DNA from: Stenotrophomonas rhizophila
Lineage (GTDB): Bacteria; Pseudomonadota; Gammaproteobacteria; Xanthomonadales; Xanthomonadaceae
Length of the DNA stretch: 64,000 nucleotides
Reading direction: 5' to 3'
Assembly: GCF_000661955.1 (NCBI RefSeq)
Contig: NZ_CP007597.1
Span: 3,917,728-3,981,727 of the forward strand
A program made the position numbers and the translations under genes. This document shows positions 16,451 through 24,577 of this stretch, one piece after another; position 1 is the stretch's first letter, and the number at the start of each line of letters is the position of its first letter. Below the pieces are notes generated by a model, which was given only the letters and a program-made list of their open reading frames with translations, was not told the origin of the DNA and ran no database searches.

Positions 16451-17029
16451 TCAAGGCTGCTGCAGTTCCAGCAGTTCGCCCCACAGGCGGTCGTCCTCGC
16501 GCTCCACGCGCAGCTGCAGGCGGGTGCCGTGGTCGATGCGCAATGCCCAGCACATCGCCATCGGCAGGCCACACACCTGCGACAGCACCATCCGCAACGG
16601 GCCGCCATGGCTGACGATCAGGGTGGGCAGCGGGTCGGGGTCATCCAGCAACCGGTGCAGGCCACGGGCAATGCGGCGCTCGAAGTGGCCCCAGCTTTCG
16701 CCGTGCGGCGGCGGGTTGGCGTGCGGGTCCAGGTGGAACGCCGACAGCTCCTGCATCGGCAGCTCATGCAGCGCCTGCCCATCCCAGTCGCCGAAGTCGA
16801 GTTCGGCCCACTCCTCGTCGGCCACCACTTCCACCCCGTGCGGCAACGCGAGCGCATCGGCAGTGGCCAGCGCACGCTGGCGGGGCGAGCTCACCACGCG
16901 TTGCCAGGGCAGCCCCGCATAGCGTGCGCACAGGGCGTCGGTACTGCCGTCTTCCAGCACGGGGTCGGTGCGCCCGTCCAGGTGGCCGTCACGGCCGGTG
17001 CTGGCGTGGCGGATCAGGTCCAGGATCAC
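16451..17029 (-). CDS. Histidine phosphatase family protein (CobC-like)
   Basis: Phosphoglycerate-mutase-like phosphatase of 192 residues. The catalytic His is in LIRHAST, Arg in SSPRQRAL, the Glu/Asp part in EEWAELDFGDWDGQ and the second His in VSHGGPLRMVL. I take the GTG at 17029 as start, since RHA normally follows within about ten residues; the frame stays open upstream without similarity. The divergent cobalamin riboswitch and btuB next door favour alpha-ribazole phosphatase (CobC), which dephosphorylates the lower ligand precursor of cobalamin; general phosphohistidine phosphatases share the same motifs, so this is inference. Confidence 0.82.
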   Translation of the reverse strand: MILDLIRHASTGRDGHLDGRTDPVLEDGSTDALCARYAGLPWQRVVSSPRQRALATADALALPHGVEVVADEEWAELDFGDWDGQALHELPMQELSAFHLDPHANPPPHGESWGHFERRIARGLHRLLDDPDPLPTLIVSHGGPLRMVLSQVCGLPMAMCWALRIDHGTRLQLRVEREDDRLWGELLELQQP

Positions 17030-17189
17030 GCCGCTGCCTGCGCGGTGGATGGAGCGGAACGGTGCTGCAACCTCGAAGGGGTCATGGGCATCACATCGTG
17101 GAACGAGGGGCATTCTAACCGCTCGCTCCGTGCCACCCCGCCGCGCCGGCTGCCGCAGCCAGGCCTTTGCTCTACACTGCGCGCACTTC

Positions 17190-17395
17190 CAGGTGACCTG
17201 CGGCGCATGCCGGCAGGTTGAAACGGGAAGCCGGTGACGCAGCAGACCCTTGCCTGCCACTCCGGCGCTGCCCCCGCAACGGTAAGCGTGGAAACACCCG
17301 GCATTACGCCACTGTGCTTGCGCATGGGAAGGCGCCGGGTGCGATGGCCCTGGCCATCGGCCCGCAAGCCCGGAGACCGGCCTGGAAGACGACTG
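17190..17395 (+). promoter_or_regulatory. Cobalamin riboswitch
   Basis: The leader of btuB holds the conserved parts of an AdoCbl riboswitch in order: GAAACGGGAAGCCGGTGACG (17219-17238), the B12 box region CGCTGCCCCCGCAACGGTAA (~17267-17286), GCCACTG (~17308), GGGAAGG (~17327) and the closing AAGCCCGGAGACC (~17366-17378). With cobalamin bound, expression of the downstream receptor should be shut off. Boundaries are approximate by about 10 nt. It starts about 160 bp from the divergent CobC-like gene. Confidence 0.92.
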
Positions 17396-17524
17396 GTTGC
17401 GATGCGGCGGGCATGGCGGCGGCAAGCGGCGCCGTGCGCGTGTCCGCCCACCGTCGATCCATCCCTGCAGCGCGATCATCCCCACCCCTTGCCGCGCGGG
17501 CGTGCGCGGTGCATGGAGTCATCG

Positions 17525-19366
17525 ATGAAGCTGCAGATCCAAGTCCTTTCCCTGGCCGTGCTGTCGGCCCTGCCCCTGCTGGCGTCGGCCCAGGACGAGG
17601 CGACCGCGCTGGACCAGGTCCTGGTCACCGCCACCCGCACCCCGATCGCCCTGCAGGACAGCATCTCCCCGGCGCAGGTGATCGACCGCGCCGAGATCGA
17701 GCGCAGCCAGGCGCCGTCGCTGCAGGACCTGCTGCGTGGCCGCGCCGGCATCAACCTCAACAACAGTGGCGGGCTGGGCAAGCAGAGCTCGCTGTTCCTG
17801 CGCGGCACCAACTCGGCCCACACCCTGGTGCTGGTGGACGGCGTGCGCATCAACACCGGCGACCTGGGCCTGGCCATGATCCAGGACCTGCCGCTGGCGC
17901 AGATCGAGCGCATTGAAATCGTGCGCGGGCCGCAGTCCAGCCTGTACGGTGCCGACGCGATCGGCGGGGTGATCCAGATCTTCACCCGCCGCAACGCCGG
18001 CACCTTCGCCCCGCACTTCCAGGTGGGTGGCGGCAGCAACGGCCTGCGCGAAGCCAGCGGCGGCTTCGGCGGCAGCGGCGCGCGTGGCTGGTTCGGCACC
18101 GACATCGCCTACCAGCACACCGACGGTATCAACTCGTGCCGCGGCGATGCCGCGACCTTCGCCGGCTGCGGTGCCGATGAGCCCGACCGCGACGGCTACC
18201 GCAACCTGTCGATGAGCCTGCGCGGCGGTTACGCGCTGACCGATGCGCTGAGCGTGGAAGGGACCGCGCTGCGCGCCGAAGGCGAGAACCACTACGACGG
18301 TTACTACAACTATTCGGAAACGCTGCAGCAGGTGCTGGGCGGCAAGGTGCGTTACACCCCCAGCGAGCGCTTCACCCTGACCGCCAACGTCGGGCGTGCC
18401 GACAACGAATCGGACAACTACAACGGCAGCACCTGGCTGGGTGCGGCGCAGACCCACCGCAACAGCGCCTCGGTGCAGGCCGACGTGGGCATCGCCGAGG
18501 GCCAGCTGCTCAGCGCCGGCGTGGACTGGAGCCAGGACAACCTGGACGGCAGCAGCGCTGGCTACCTGGTCGACAGCCGCGACAATACCGGCGTGTTCGT
18601 GCAGTACCAGGGCCGCTTCGGCGCGCACCACCTGCAGGCCAGCGTGCGCAACGACGACAACGAGCAGTTCGGCAACCACACCACCGGCAGCCTGGGCTGG
18701 GGCCTGGAGCTGGGCAGCGGGTTCCGCCTCAACGCCAGCTACGGCACCGCGTTCAAGGCCCCGACCTTCAGCGATCTGTACGACCCGTGGAGCGGCGTGC
18801 CGGGCCTGGACCCGGAAAAGTCGAAGAGTGCCAACGTCGGCATCGCCCAGCAGGGCGACGGCTGGCGCTGGGGCCTGGACGTGTACGAAACCCGCATCGA
18901 CGACCTGATCACCTACGACGCCACCACCTTCATGATGTCGCAGGTGGAGAAGGCGCGCATCCGCGGTGCCGAGTTGACCGGTGGCATCACCCTGGCCGGG
19001 TTCGACGTGAACGCCCAGCTCAGCCACACCGATCCACGCAACCGCACCAACGGCAGCGCGCAGTTCGACAACTGGCTGGCCCGCCGCTCGCAGAATACCG
19101 CGCGCCTGGACATTGACCGCAGCTTCGGTGGCTTCCGCGCCGGCGTGACCGCCAACGGTGCCGGCAAGCGCTACGACAACGCCGCCAACACCGTGCGCCT
19201 GGCCGGTTACGGCACGCTCGACCTGCGCCTGGAATACGCACTGAGCCGCGACTGGTCGGTGCTCGGCCGGGTCAGCAATGTGTTCGACCGCGATTACGAA
19301 ACGGTGGCCTGGTACAACCAGCCCGGCCGCGAGTACCGCCTGAGCGTGCGCTACCAGCCGAAATAA
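17525..19366 (+). CDS. btuB: Vitamin B12 TonB-dependent receptor BtuB
   Basis: Outer-membrane cobalamin receptor of 613 residues, the usual BtuB size. Signal peptide MKLQIQVLSLAVLSALPLLA ends at ASA; the TonB box is DQVLVTATR; the plug holds SLQDLLRGRAGINLNNSGG, LFLRGTNSAHTLVLVDGVR and VRGPQSSLYGADAIGG. The barrel ends REYRLSVRYQPK. GGAG stands 6 bp before the chosen ATG at 17525; an ATG at 17513 would add four residues. The cobalamin riboswitch in its leader identifies the substrate and gives its regulation. Three tandem repeats follow. Confidence 0.95.
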   Translation: MKLQIQVLSLAVLSALPLLASAQDEATALDQVLVTATRTPIALQDSISPAQVIDRAEIERSQAPSLQDLLRGRAGINLNNSGGLGKQSSLFLRGTNSAHTLVLVDGVRINTGDLGLAMIQDLPLAQIERIEIVRGPQSSLYGADAIGGVIQIFTRRNAGTFAPHFQVGGGSNGLREASGGFGGSGARGWFGTDIAYQHTDGINSCRGDAATFAGCGADEPDRDGYRNLSMSLRGGYALTDALSVEGTALRAEGENHYDGYYNYSETLQQVLGGKVRYTPSERFTLTANVGRADNESDNYNGSTWLGAAQTHRNSASVQADVGIAEGQLLSAGVDWSQDNLDGSSAGYLVDSRDNTGVFVQYQGRFGAHHLQASVRNDDNEQFGNHTTGSLGWGLELGSGFRLNASYGTAFKAPTFSDLYDPWSGVPGLDPEKSKSANVGIAQQGDGWRWGLDVYETRIDDLITYDATTFMMSQVEKARIRGAELTGGITLAGFDVNAQLSHTDPRNRTNGSAQFDNWLARRSQNTARLDIDRSFGGFRAGVTANGAGKRYDNAANTVRLAGYGTLDLRLEYALSRDWSVLGRVSNVFDRDYETVAWYNQPGREYRLSVRYQPK

Positions 19367-19404
19367 GGGATCTGGACGGCGGCACTGCCGCCGTCCCACC
19401 CTCG

Positions 19405-19508
19405 GTAGGTGCCGACCGTTGGTCGGCACAATCATTGAACCTGGGTAGGTGCCGACCGTTGGTCGGCACACCTGATTGCCCTGGTAGGTGCCGACCGTTG
19501 GTCGGCAC
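19405..19508 (+). repeat. Three SMAG variants in direct tandem
   Basis: Copies beginning GTAGGTGCCGACCG at 19405-19429, 19445-19469 and 19484-19508, all in the same direction with spacers of 14-15 bp. This GTAGGTG variant recurs at 40607 and 40694. They separate btuB from convergent gph. Confidence 0.88.
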
Positions 19509-19527
19509 ACGTGTCAACCGCCGCCGG

Positions 19528-20190
19528 TTACAGCACCAGCAATTCCCGCAGATCATCCACCACGGCCACCGCCTCGACGTTGTCCAGATCCAGCCCGCGC
19601 GGATATCCATAGCGCACCAGCGCCACCGGCATGCCTGCATCCACCGCCGCGCGGTAATCGGTGATCGAATCGCCCACCATCAAGGCGGCCTCGACGGCCA
19701 CCTCGAACTGAGCGGCGATATGCCGCAACGGCGCACCACTGGGCTTGCGTTCCGGCAGCGAATCGCCGCCCAGCACCAGCGCAAACTGATCCTGCAGCCC
19801 GAAGTGCTGCAGCAACGGCGCCACCAGCGCGGACGGTTTGTTCGTGCAGATCGCCAGCGTCACCGCGCGTTCCCGCAACGCAGCCAACGTTTCGGCCACA
19901 CCATCGAACAGGCGCGGACTGCGCAACAGGCAGGCCTCGTAGTGCCGCATGAAACCGGGCATGACCGTGTCCAGATCGATATCACTGCCGGCCGCGGTGA
20001 ATGCCTGTTCGACAAGCCGGCGCACGCCATCGCCGATCCAGGTCAGTACCGTGGCCTCCGCCACGCGGGGCAACTGCCAGTCCTGTAGCGTGCGGTTCAA
20101 CGCTTCGGCAATATCGGCCGCGCTGTCCACCAGCGTGCCATCCAGATCGAACACCACCAACGGATACGGATACGACAAGGCAATGCTCAC
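19528..20190 (-). CDS. gph: Phosphoglycolate phosphatase / HAD phosphatase Gph
   Basis: HAD-superfamily phosphatase of about 220 residues that clears 2-phosphoglycolate formed in DNA repair and oxygenase side reactions. Motif I VFDLDGTLVDSAADI, motif II AICTNKP, motif III Lys in ERKPSG and motif IV LMVGDSITDYRAA are all present, with an alpha-helical cap between. The start is uncertain: GTG at 20190 is taken, a TTG at 20178 has GGAAGTGAG 8 bp upstream, and an ATG at 20214 is also in frame. It lies alone between repeat clusters. Confidence 0.88.
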   Translation of the reverse strand: MSIALSYPYPLVVFDLDGTLVDSAADIAEALNRTLQDWQLPRVAEATVLTWIGDGVRRLVEQAFTAAGSDIDLDTVMPGFMRHYEACLLRSPRLFDGVAETLAALRERAVTLAICTNKPSALVAPLLQHFGLQDQFALVLGGDSLPERKPSGAPLRHIAAQFEVAVEAALMVGDSITDYRAAVDAGMPVALVRYGYPRGLDLDNVEAVAVVDDLRELLVL

Positions 20191-20252
20191 TTCCACAGCA
20201 CAGGGAAGCGCCATTGTACGGAGGTGCGTGTGTGATACCGATGCACGCCCCG

Positions 20253-20360
20253 GTAGAGCCGACCGTTGGTCGGCTGCACGCGCCCGCTGCGGTTGCGGTT
20301 GCGCGGCGTGCTGATGCGCGGTTGCCGGATCAAGTGCAGCCGACCAACGGTCGGCTCTAC
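20253..20360. repeat. Head-to-head SMAG pair
   Basis: Forward copy 20253-20278 and exact inverse 20335-20360 (26-bp arms), with 56 bp between, in the gph-LysR interval. Folding as one stem would loop out the spacer. Confidence 0.88.
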
Positions 20361-20371
20361 CGGGGCCGCGT

Positions 20372-21274
20372 TTACAGCTGCGCCAGGAATTCCGGGCTGG
20401 CAAAGCGTTCCACCAGGAAATCCAGGAAGCTGCGCATGATCGTCGGCAGCTGCCGGCGGGAGGCATACACCGCGTGGATGCCCAGCCCTTCCACCTGGTA
20501 ATCGGGCAGCACTTCAATCAATTCGCCACTGTGCAGCAACGGGGCGATCTGGTAGGTGGGCAGCATCGCGATACCCGCGCCGGCGCGCACCGCTTCCAGC
20601 AGCAGCGATGCTTCGTTGGCGCTGATGTTGCCGCCCACTGCCACCGCGATCGCGCGGCCATCGCGCTGCAGGTGCCACACGCTCTTGCCCACGTAATGGT
20701 GGGTCAGGCAGTTGTGCGCGGCCAGCGCGTCGGCCGTGGTTGGCGCACCGCGTTCGGCCAGGTACGACGGCGCCGCGCACAGCACCGAGCGGCACGGTGC
20801 CAACCGCCGTGCGATCAGCGCCGGGTCGATCGCGCGCGAAATGCGCACCGCGATATCCACGCGCTCTTCCACCAGGTTGACCACCCGGTCCACCAGCAGC
20901 AGTTCCACCCGCGTCAGCGGATACCGCTTGACGAAGTCGGCCACCGCGGCGGCCAAGTGGATCTGCCCGAACGACACGCTTGCCGTGACCCGGATCAACC
21001 CGTGCGGCTCGGGGTTGTCGGTGGCCAGTTCGCCGTGCAGCTCATCGCCGATCGCCAGCATCTGCCGGAACCGCAGCAGCGCCGCCTCGCCCGGGCCGGT
21101 CAGGCTGATCCGGCGCGTGGTCCGGTGCAGCAACCGCGCGCCCAGCCAGCGCTCCACCTCGGCCAGGTAGCGGGTCACCATCGCCCGCGACATGTCCAAC
21201 GCGTCGGCTGCCGCGGTCAGGCTGCCGCGCTCGACCACCTCCACGAACACGTTCATCGCCGTCATGCGGTCCAT
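20372..21274 (-). CDS. LysR-family transcription regulator
   Basis: Regulator of 300 residues. Helix-turn-helix at residues ~20-40 (GSLTAAADALDMSRAMVTRYLAEVERWLGARLLHRTTR) and a substrate-binding domain from ~95 (LIRVTASVSFGQIHLAAAV, DIAVRISRAIDPALIARRL, CLTHHYVG). The RTTRRISLT and LIARRL parts place it in the CrgA/DmlR-like group. It is divergent from the NAD(P)-binding oxidoreductase gene with 97 bp between, the normal arrangement for a LysR regulator and its target. Confidence 0.92.
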   Translation of the reverse strand: MDRMTAMNVFVEVVERGSLTAAADALDMSRAMVTRYLAEVERWLGARLLHRTTRRISLTGPGEAALLRFRQMLAIGDELHGELATDNPEPHGLIRVTASVSFGQIHLAAAVADFVKRYPLTRVELLLVDRVVNLVEERVDIAVRISRAIDPALIARRLAPCRSVLCAAPSYLAERGAPTTADALAAHNCLTHHYVGKSVWHLQRDGRAIAVAVGGNISANEASLLLEAVRAGAGIAMLPTYQIAPLLHSGELIEVLPDYQVEGLGIHAVYASRRQLPTIMRSFLDFLVERFASPEFLAQL

Positions 21275-21371
21275 TTGATCGATCCGTGCAACAAATTAGC
21301 CCGTTATACGCGGTTTTTCGTTCGATTCCAGACGCATACGCTGGCCTTCCTTCCTCAACGGACCTGCCCCC

Positions 21372-22010
21372 ATGAAAATCGCCCTCGTTGGTGCCACCGG
21401 CAACATCGGCCGTGAAATCGCCCGCCAGGCTCTCGCCCGCGGCCACCAGGTCACCGCCATCGTGCGCCGTGAAACCGACCTGCCGGCCGAACTGGACGGC
21501 GCCCAGCTGGCCGTCGCCGCGCTGGACGACACCGACGCCCTGGCTGCGGTGATCGCCGGCCACGACGTGCTGGCCAGCGCCTTCGGCCCGCGCCCGGGTG
21601 ATGCCCCCAGCACCGTGACCACCACCAGCGCCGCGCTGGTCAAGGCCGCGCGCCAGGCCGGCGTGCCCCGCTTCATCATGGTCGGCGGCGCCGGCAGCCT
21701 GGAAGTCGCCCCCGGCGTGCAGCTGGTGGATACCGAAGGCTTCCCGGATGCCTACAAGCCGGTCGCCCTGGCCGCGCGCGACACCCTCAAGCAGCTGCAG
21801 GCCGTCGACGACCTGGACTGGACCTTCTACTCGCCCGCCGCCGAGATCGGCCCCGGCCCGCAGCGCGGTGGCTTCCGCACCCAGGCGACGAATTTCCTGG
21901 TCGGCGATGACGGCCACAGCCGGATCAGCTACCCCGACTACGCCGACGCCTTCGTCAGCGAGATTGAAACGCCGCAGTACGTGCGGCAGATCGCCACGGT
22001 TGCGTATTGA
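21372..22010 (+). CDS. NAD(P)-binding oxidoreductase (NmrA/YwnB-like atypical SDR)
   Basis: Rossmann-fold protein of 212 residues with the cofactor motif GATGNIGREIA at the very N terminus and the atypical-SDR middle (VKAARQAGVPRFIMVGGAGSLE, DWTFYSPAAEIGPG). There is no classical YxxxK. Homologues reduce quinones or flavins, or act as redox sensors; the true substrate is unknown. It is probably controlled by the divergent LysR, and is followed after 143 bp by an exported MBL-fold protein, a pairing seen in several proteobacteria. Confidence 0.87.
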   Translation: MKIALVGATGNIGREIARQALARGHQVTAIVRRETDLPAELDGAQLAVAALDDTDALAAVIAGHDVLASAFGPRPGDAPSTVTTTSAALVKAARQAGVPRFIMVGGAGSLEVAPGVQLVDTEGFPDAYKPVALAARDTLKQLQAVDDLDWTFYSPAAEIGPGPQRGGFRTQATNFLVGDDGHSRISYPDYADAFVSEIETPQYVRQIATVAY

Positions 22011-22028
22011 CCGAGCCGCCGATCTGGA

Positions 22029-22053
22029 GCAGCCGACCAACGGTCGGCTCTAC
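22029..22053 (-). repeat. SMAG-type palindromic repeat
   Basis: Single inverse copy (minus strand begins GTAGAGCCGACC) 19 bp after the oxidoreductase stop codon and directly before the 27-bp tandem repeats. Confidence 0.85.
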
Positions 22054-22054
22054 C

Positions 22055-22135
22055 GGTCCCGGTGTCATGTCGGGGCCGTCTGGTCCCGGTGTCATGTCGG
22101 GGCCGTCTGGCCCCGGTGTCATGCCGGGGCCGTTC
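22055..22135 (+). repeat. Three tandem 27-bp hairpin units
   Basis: Units at 22055-22081, 22082-22108 and 22109-22135. The first two are identical; each contains an 8-bp arm, loop TGTCATG and complementary arm. Unit 3 pairs perfectly (GGCCCCGG/CCGGGGCC); units 1 and 2 (GGTCCCGG/TCGGGGCC) also close fully if G-U pairs are allowed, so hairpin formation on the plus strand is kept. They lie 19 bp before the MBL-fold gene. Confidence 0.8.
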
Positions 22136-22153
22136 TGCACAGGAATTCTTGAT

Positions 22154-23068
22154 ATGCCGACCTTCTCCCGCACCACCTTGGCCCTGGCGTTGACGCTCGG
22201 TACCGCGCTCGGCGTGACCGCACCGGCCATCAGCCACGCCGCCGCGGCCACCGCCGATGCCCACGCGCTGCAGGTGCAGCCATACCACCCCGGCGACACC
22301 GCCCTGTTCTCCGTAGCCTCCACCCTGATCACCGGCCAGCACGACGCGATCCTCGTCGACGCCCAGTTCGCCGCGTCCGACGCCGCCCAGCTGGTGCAGC
22401 GCATCCGTGCGTCCGGCAAGCAGCTGACCACCATCTACATCAGCCACGGCGACCCCGACTACTACTTCGGCCTGGCCACCCTGCAGGACGCCTTCCCCCA
22501 CGCCCGCATCGTCGCCACCGCCCAAACCGTCGCCCACATCACCGCCACCCAGGCCGGCAAACTGGCCTACTGGGGCCCGCAGATGGGCGCCGACAAACCC
22601 AGCCGCATCGTCGTCCCCGACGTCCTCCAGGGCGACACCCTCACCCTCGAGGGCCAGCCGATGACCCTCATCGGCCTGCACGGCCCCACCCCCGACCGCA
22701 CCGTGCTCTGGATCCCCAGCCTGCGCACCCTCGTCGGCGGCATCCCGGTGGTCGCCGGCGAACACGTCTGGATGGCCGACACCCAAAGCCCCCAATCGCA
22801 CACCGACTGGCTGACCACCCTGACCACCCTCGCGGCCCTCAAGCCCGCCCACGTCATCCCCGGCCACTACGCCCGCGGTGCCGCACTCGACGCCACCGCC
22901 CTCACCTTCACCGCCGATTACATCCGCGCCTTTGATGAAGAAACCGCACGCAGCAAGAATGCGGACGCCTTGATTGCCGCAATGAAAAAACGTTACCCGA
23001 CCCTGCAGGGTGTGGGTTCGTTGGAGATCAGTGCGAAGGTCGCGAAGGGGGAAATGCAGTGGCCGTGA
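22154..23068 (+). CDS. Exported MBL-fold metallo-hydrolase-like protein with altered metal motif
   Basis: Metallo-beta-lactamase-fold protein of 304 residues, signal peptide MPTFSRTTLALALTLGTALG ending near SHAAAA. Where active enzymes have HxHxDH, this one reads HGDPDYYFG: the first His and the Asp remain, but the second and third His are Asp and Tyr. The later strand has GLHGPTPDRTVLWIP and a C-terminal GHYARG. It may bind metal differently or not be a hydrolase. AGGA stands 9 bp before the ATG at 22154. Codons are strongly C-ending (GCC, ACC, CTC), more than in neighbours. It follows the LysR-controlled oxidoreductase. Confidence 0.82.
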   Translation: MPTFSRTTLALALTLGTALGVTAPAISHAAAATADAHALQVQPYHPGDTALFSVASTLITGQHDAILVDAQFAASDAAQLVQRIRASGKQLTTIYISHGDPDYYFGLATLQDAFPHARIVATAQTVAHITATQAGKLAYWGPQMGADKPSRIVVPDVLQGDTLTLEGQPMTLIGLHGPTPDRTVLWIPSLRTLVGGIPVVAGEHVWMADTQSPQSHTDWLTTLTTLAALKPAHVIPGHYARGAALDATALTFTADYIRAFDEETARSKNADALIAAMKKRYPTLQGVGSLEISAKVAKGEMQWP

Positions 23069-23494
23069 TGGTGTGACATGCGACAGAGAAAAGCGATGTA
23101 ACGCATCAAAGAAAATGCGCAACGTTGTTCAGTGTCATGCCACGACAGAACGTTGAGAGAGTATCGGCAGTCGATTGGGATGCGACCCTACCGAGCAGAA
23201 ATTTCCAAGCACGATAAGCATGACGTGCACGATAAGCGTCGCGCGTTGCGCAGATGACGCCGTTGCCCGCCCCAACGCGCCGACCGAGTATCAGGGGGTG
23301 GTGCGGGTGGGTTGGCGGGACCGTTGGGCGCCATGGATGGCGCTCACGAGCCCCCAAGGATGGGTTTACGGCGTGTCCCGCCAACCCACCCGCGCCACCC
23401 AGACCCTCATCAGGCACGCACCAACGCACTGGCTCTCAGCTGTTCGCTGTTCGCTGTTCGCCTTCAGCTTCTAGCTGTTCGCCACAAGCGAAAA
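23069..23494. other. Intergenic region with repeats, no gene
   Basis: No credible gene. It holds a GTAGGGTCG-type repeat (23167-23191, inverse), the near repeat CACGATAAGC twice (from about 23209 and 23229), a large inverted repeat with perfect 19-bp arms at 23303-23393, and the heptamer/octamer CTGTTCGC in three to four copies near 23441-23482. It separates the convergent MBL and dinB genes. Confidence 0.7.
23303..23393. repeat. Inverted repeat with perfect 19-bp arms and inner hairpin
   Basis: GCGGGTGGGTTGGCGGGAC at 23303-23321 is matched exactly by its inverse complement at 23375-23393. The 53-bp loop contains a second stem, GCGCCAT/ATGGCGC, so the whole can fold as a branched structure. 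It lies between convergent genes and could terminate both, or be a non-autonomous mobile repeat; I see no target duplication. Confidence 0.8.
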
Positions 23495-24577
23495 TCACTC
23501 GCCATCCAGATGATCAAACAGCCCAGGCTGGCTCACCGCCTCGCGCTCGCGGAACCCGCCCAACCCCACCCCCACCAACCGATACCGCGTCTCTGCCGGC
23601 AGATCCACCCGCGCCCGCAACGCCAGCGCGATATCGCGCAACTCCTCACCCGATTCCGGCGGCGACTCCGGCGTAAAACTCCGCGTAATGATCCGGAACT
23701 GCGACGTCTTCAACTTCAGCACCACCGTGTGCCCCACCCGCTCCGTCTTCCGCGTCGCCCGCCACGTCTTCCCCGCCAACTCCACGATCGCCGCCTCCAG
23801 CGCCTCCAACGGCAGATCCTCCGCGAACGTATCTTCCGACGAAATCGACTGCACCGGCTGGTCCGGCTCCACCGCCCGCTCATCGATCCCCCGCGCCCGA
23901 TTGAACAACCGCGCACCAAACGTCCCGAACCGCCCCTCCAACACCTCCAGCGGCAATGACCGCAGATCGCCCACCGTCACGATCCCCAACTCTGCCAGCT
24001 TCCCCGCCATCACCTTCCCCACCCCCGGCACCCGGTTCACCGGCAGCGGCGTCAGAAACTGCTCCACCCGATGCGGCGGCACCACGAACTGACCGTCCGG
24101 CTTGCGCCAGTCCGATGCGATTTTCGCCAGAAACTTGTTCGGCGCGATCCCCGCCGACGCCGTCAACGACGTCTCCTCACGGATCTCCCCCCGGATGATC
24201 GCCGCGATCTCCGTCGCCACCGTCATCCCCCCCTTGTGCACCGTCACATCCAGATACGCCTCATCCAACGACAACGGCTCCACCAGATCCGTATGCCGCA
24301 GGAAAATCTCCCGCACCTGCCGCGACACCGCCTTGTAGCGCACAAAGTCCGGCGGCACGAACACCGCGTCCGGACACAACCGCTCCGCACGCAGCGCCGG
24401 CATCGCCGACCGGATCCCGAACACCCGCGCCTCGTACGACGCCGCGCACACCACCGAACGTGCCCCCTTCCACGCCACCACCACCGGCTTGCCGCGCAGC
24501 GACGGATCGTCGCGCTGCTCCACCGACGCGTAGAACGCGTCCATGTCCACATGGATGATTTTGCGCAGAACAGACAC
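23495..24577 (-). CDS. dinB: DNA polymerase IV (translesion, Y family)
   Basis: Error-prone polymerase of 360 residues for bypass of damaged bases. Palm motifs: IIHVDMDAFYASVE with the metal Asp, and SLDEAYLDVT with the Asp-Glu pair. Then TASAGIAPNKFLAKIASDWRKP, the helix-hairpin-helix PGVGKVMAGKLAELGI and a little-finger domain. The C terminus QPGLFD fits the beta-clamp binding motif. Codons end mainly in G (GCG, ACG, GGG), unlike the C-ending use of other genes here; together with the opposite MBL gene this makes the plus strand C-rich over about 2.4 kb. No clear LexA site was seen upstream. Confidence 0.95.
   Translation of the reverse strand: MSVLRKIIHVDMDAFYASVEQRDDPSLRGKPVVVAWKGARSVVCAASYEARVFGIRSAMPALRAERLCPDAVFVPPDFVRYKAVSRQVREIFLRHTDLVEPLSLDEAYLDVTVHKGGMTVATEIAAIIRGEIREETSLTASAGIAPNKFLAKIASDWRKPDGQFVVPPHRVEQFLTPLPVNRVPGVGKVMAGKLAELGIVTVGDLRSLPLEVLEGRFGTFGARLFNRARGIDERAVEPDQPVQSISSEDTFAEDLPLEALEAAIVELAGKTWRATRKTERVGHTVVLKLKTSQFRIITRSFTPESPPESGEELRDIALALRARVDLPAETRYRLVGVGLGGFREREAVSQPGLFDHLDGE

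Noticed and set aside
19405..19508. CRISPR-like array of three repeats
   Set aside because: Repeats are palindromic SMAG elements with 14-15 bp spacers, no cas genes, and identical copies elsewhere in the window.
22007..22153. N-terminal extension of the MBL protein through the 27-bp repeats
   Set aside because: The frame is open and would give nine-residue repeats, but the signal peptide begins at 22154 with a proper ribosome binding site, so the repeats are most likely untranslated.
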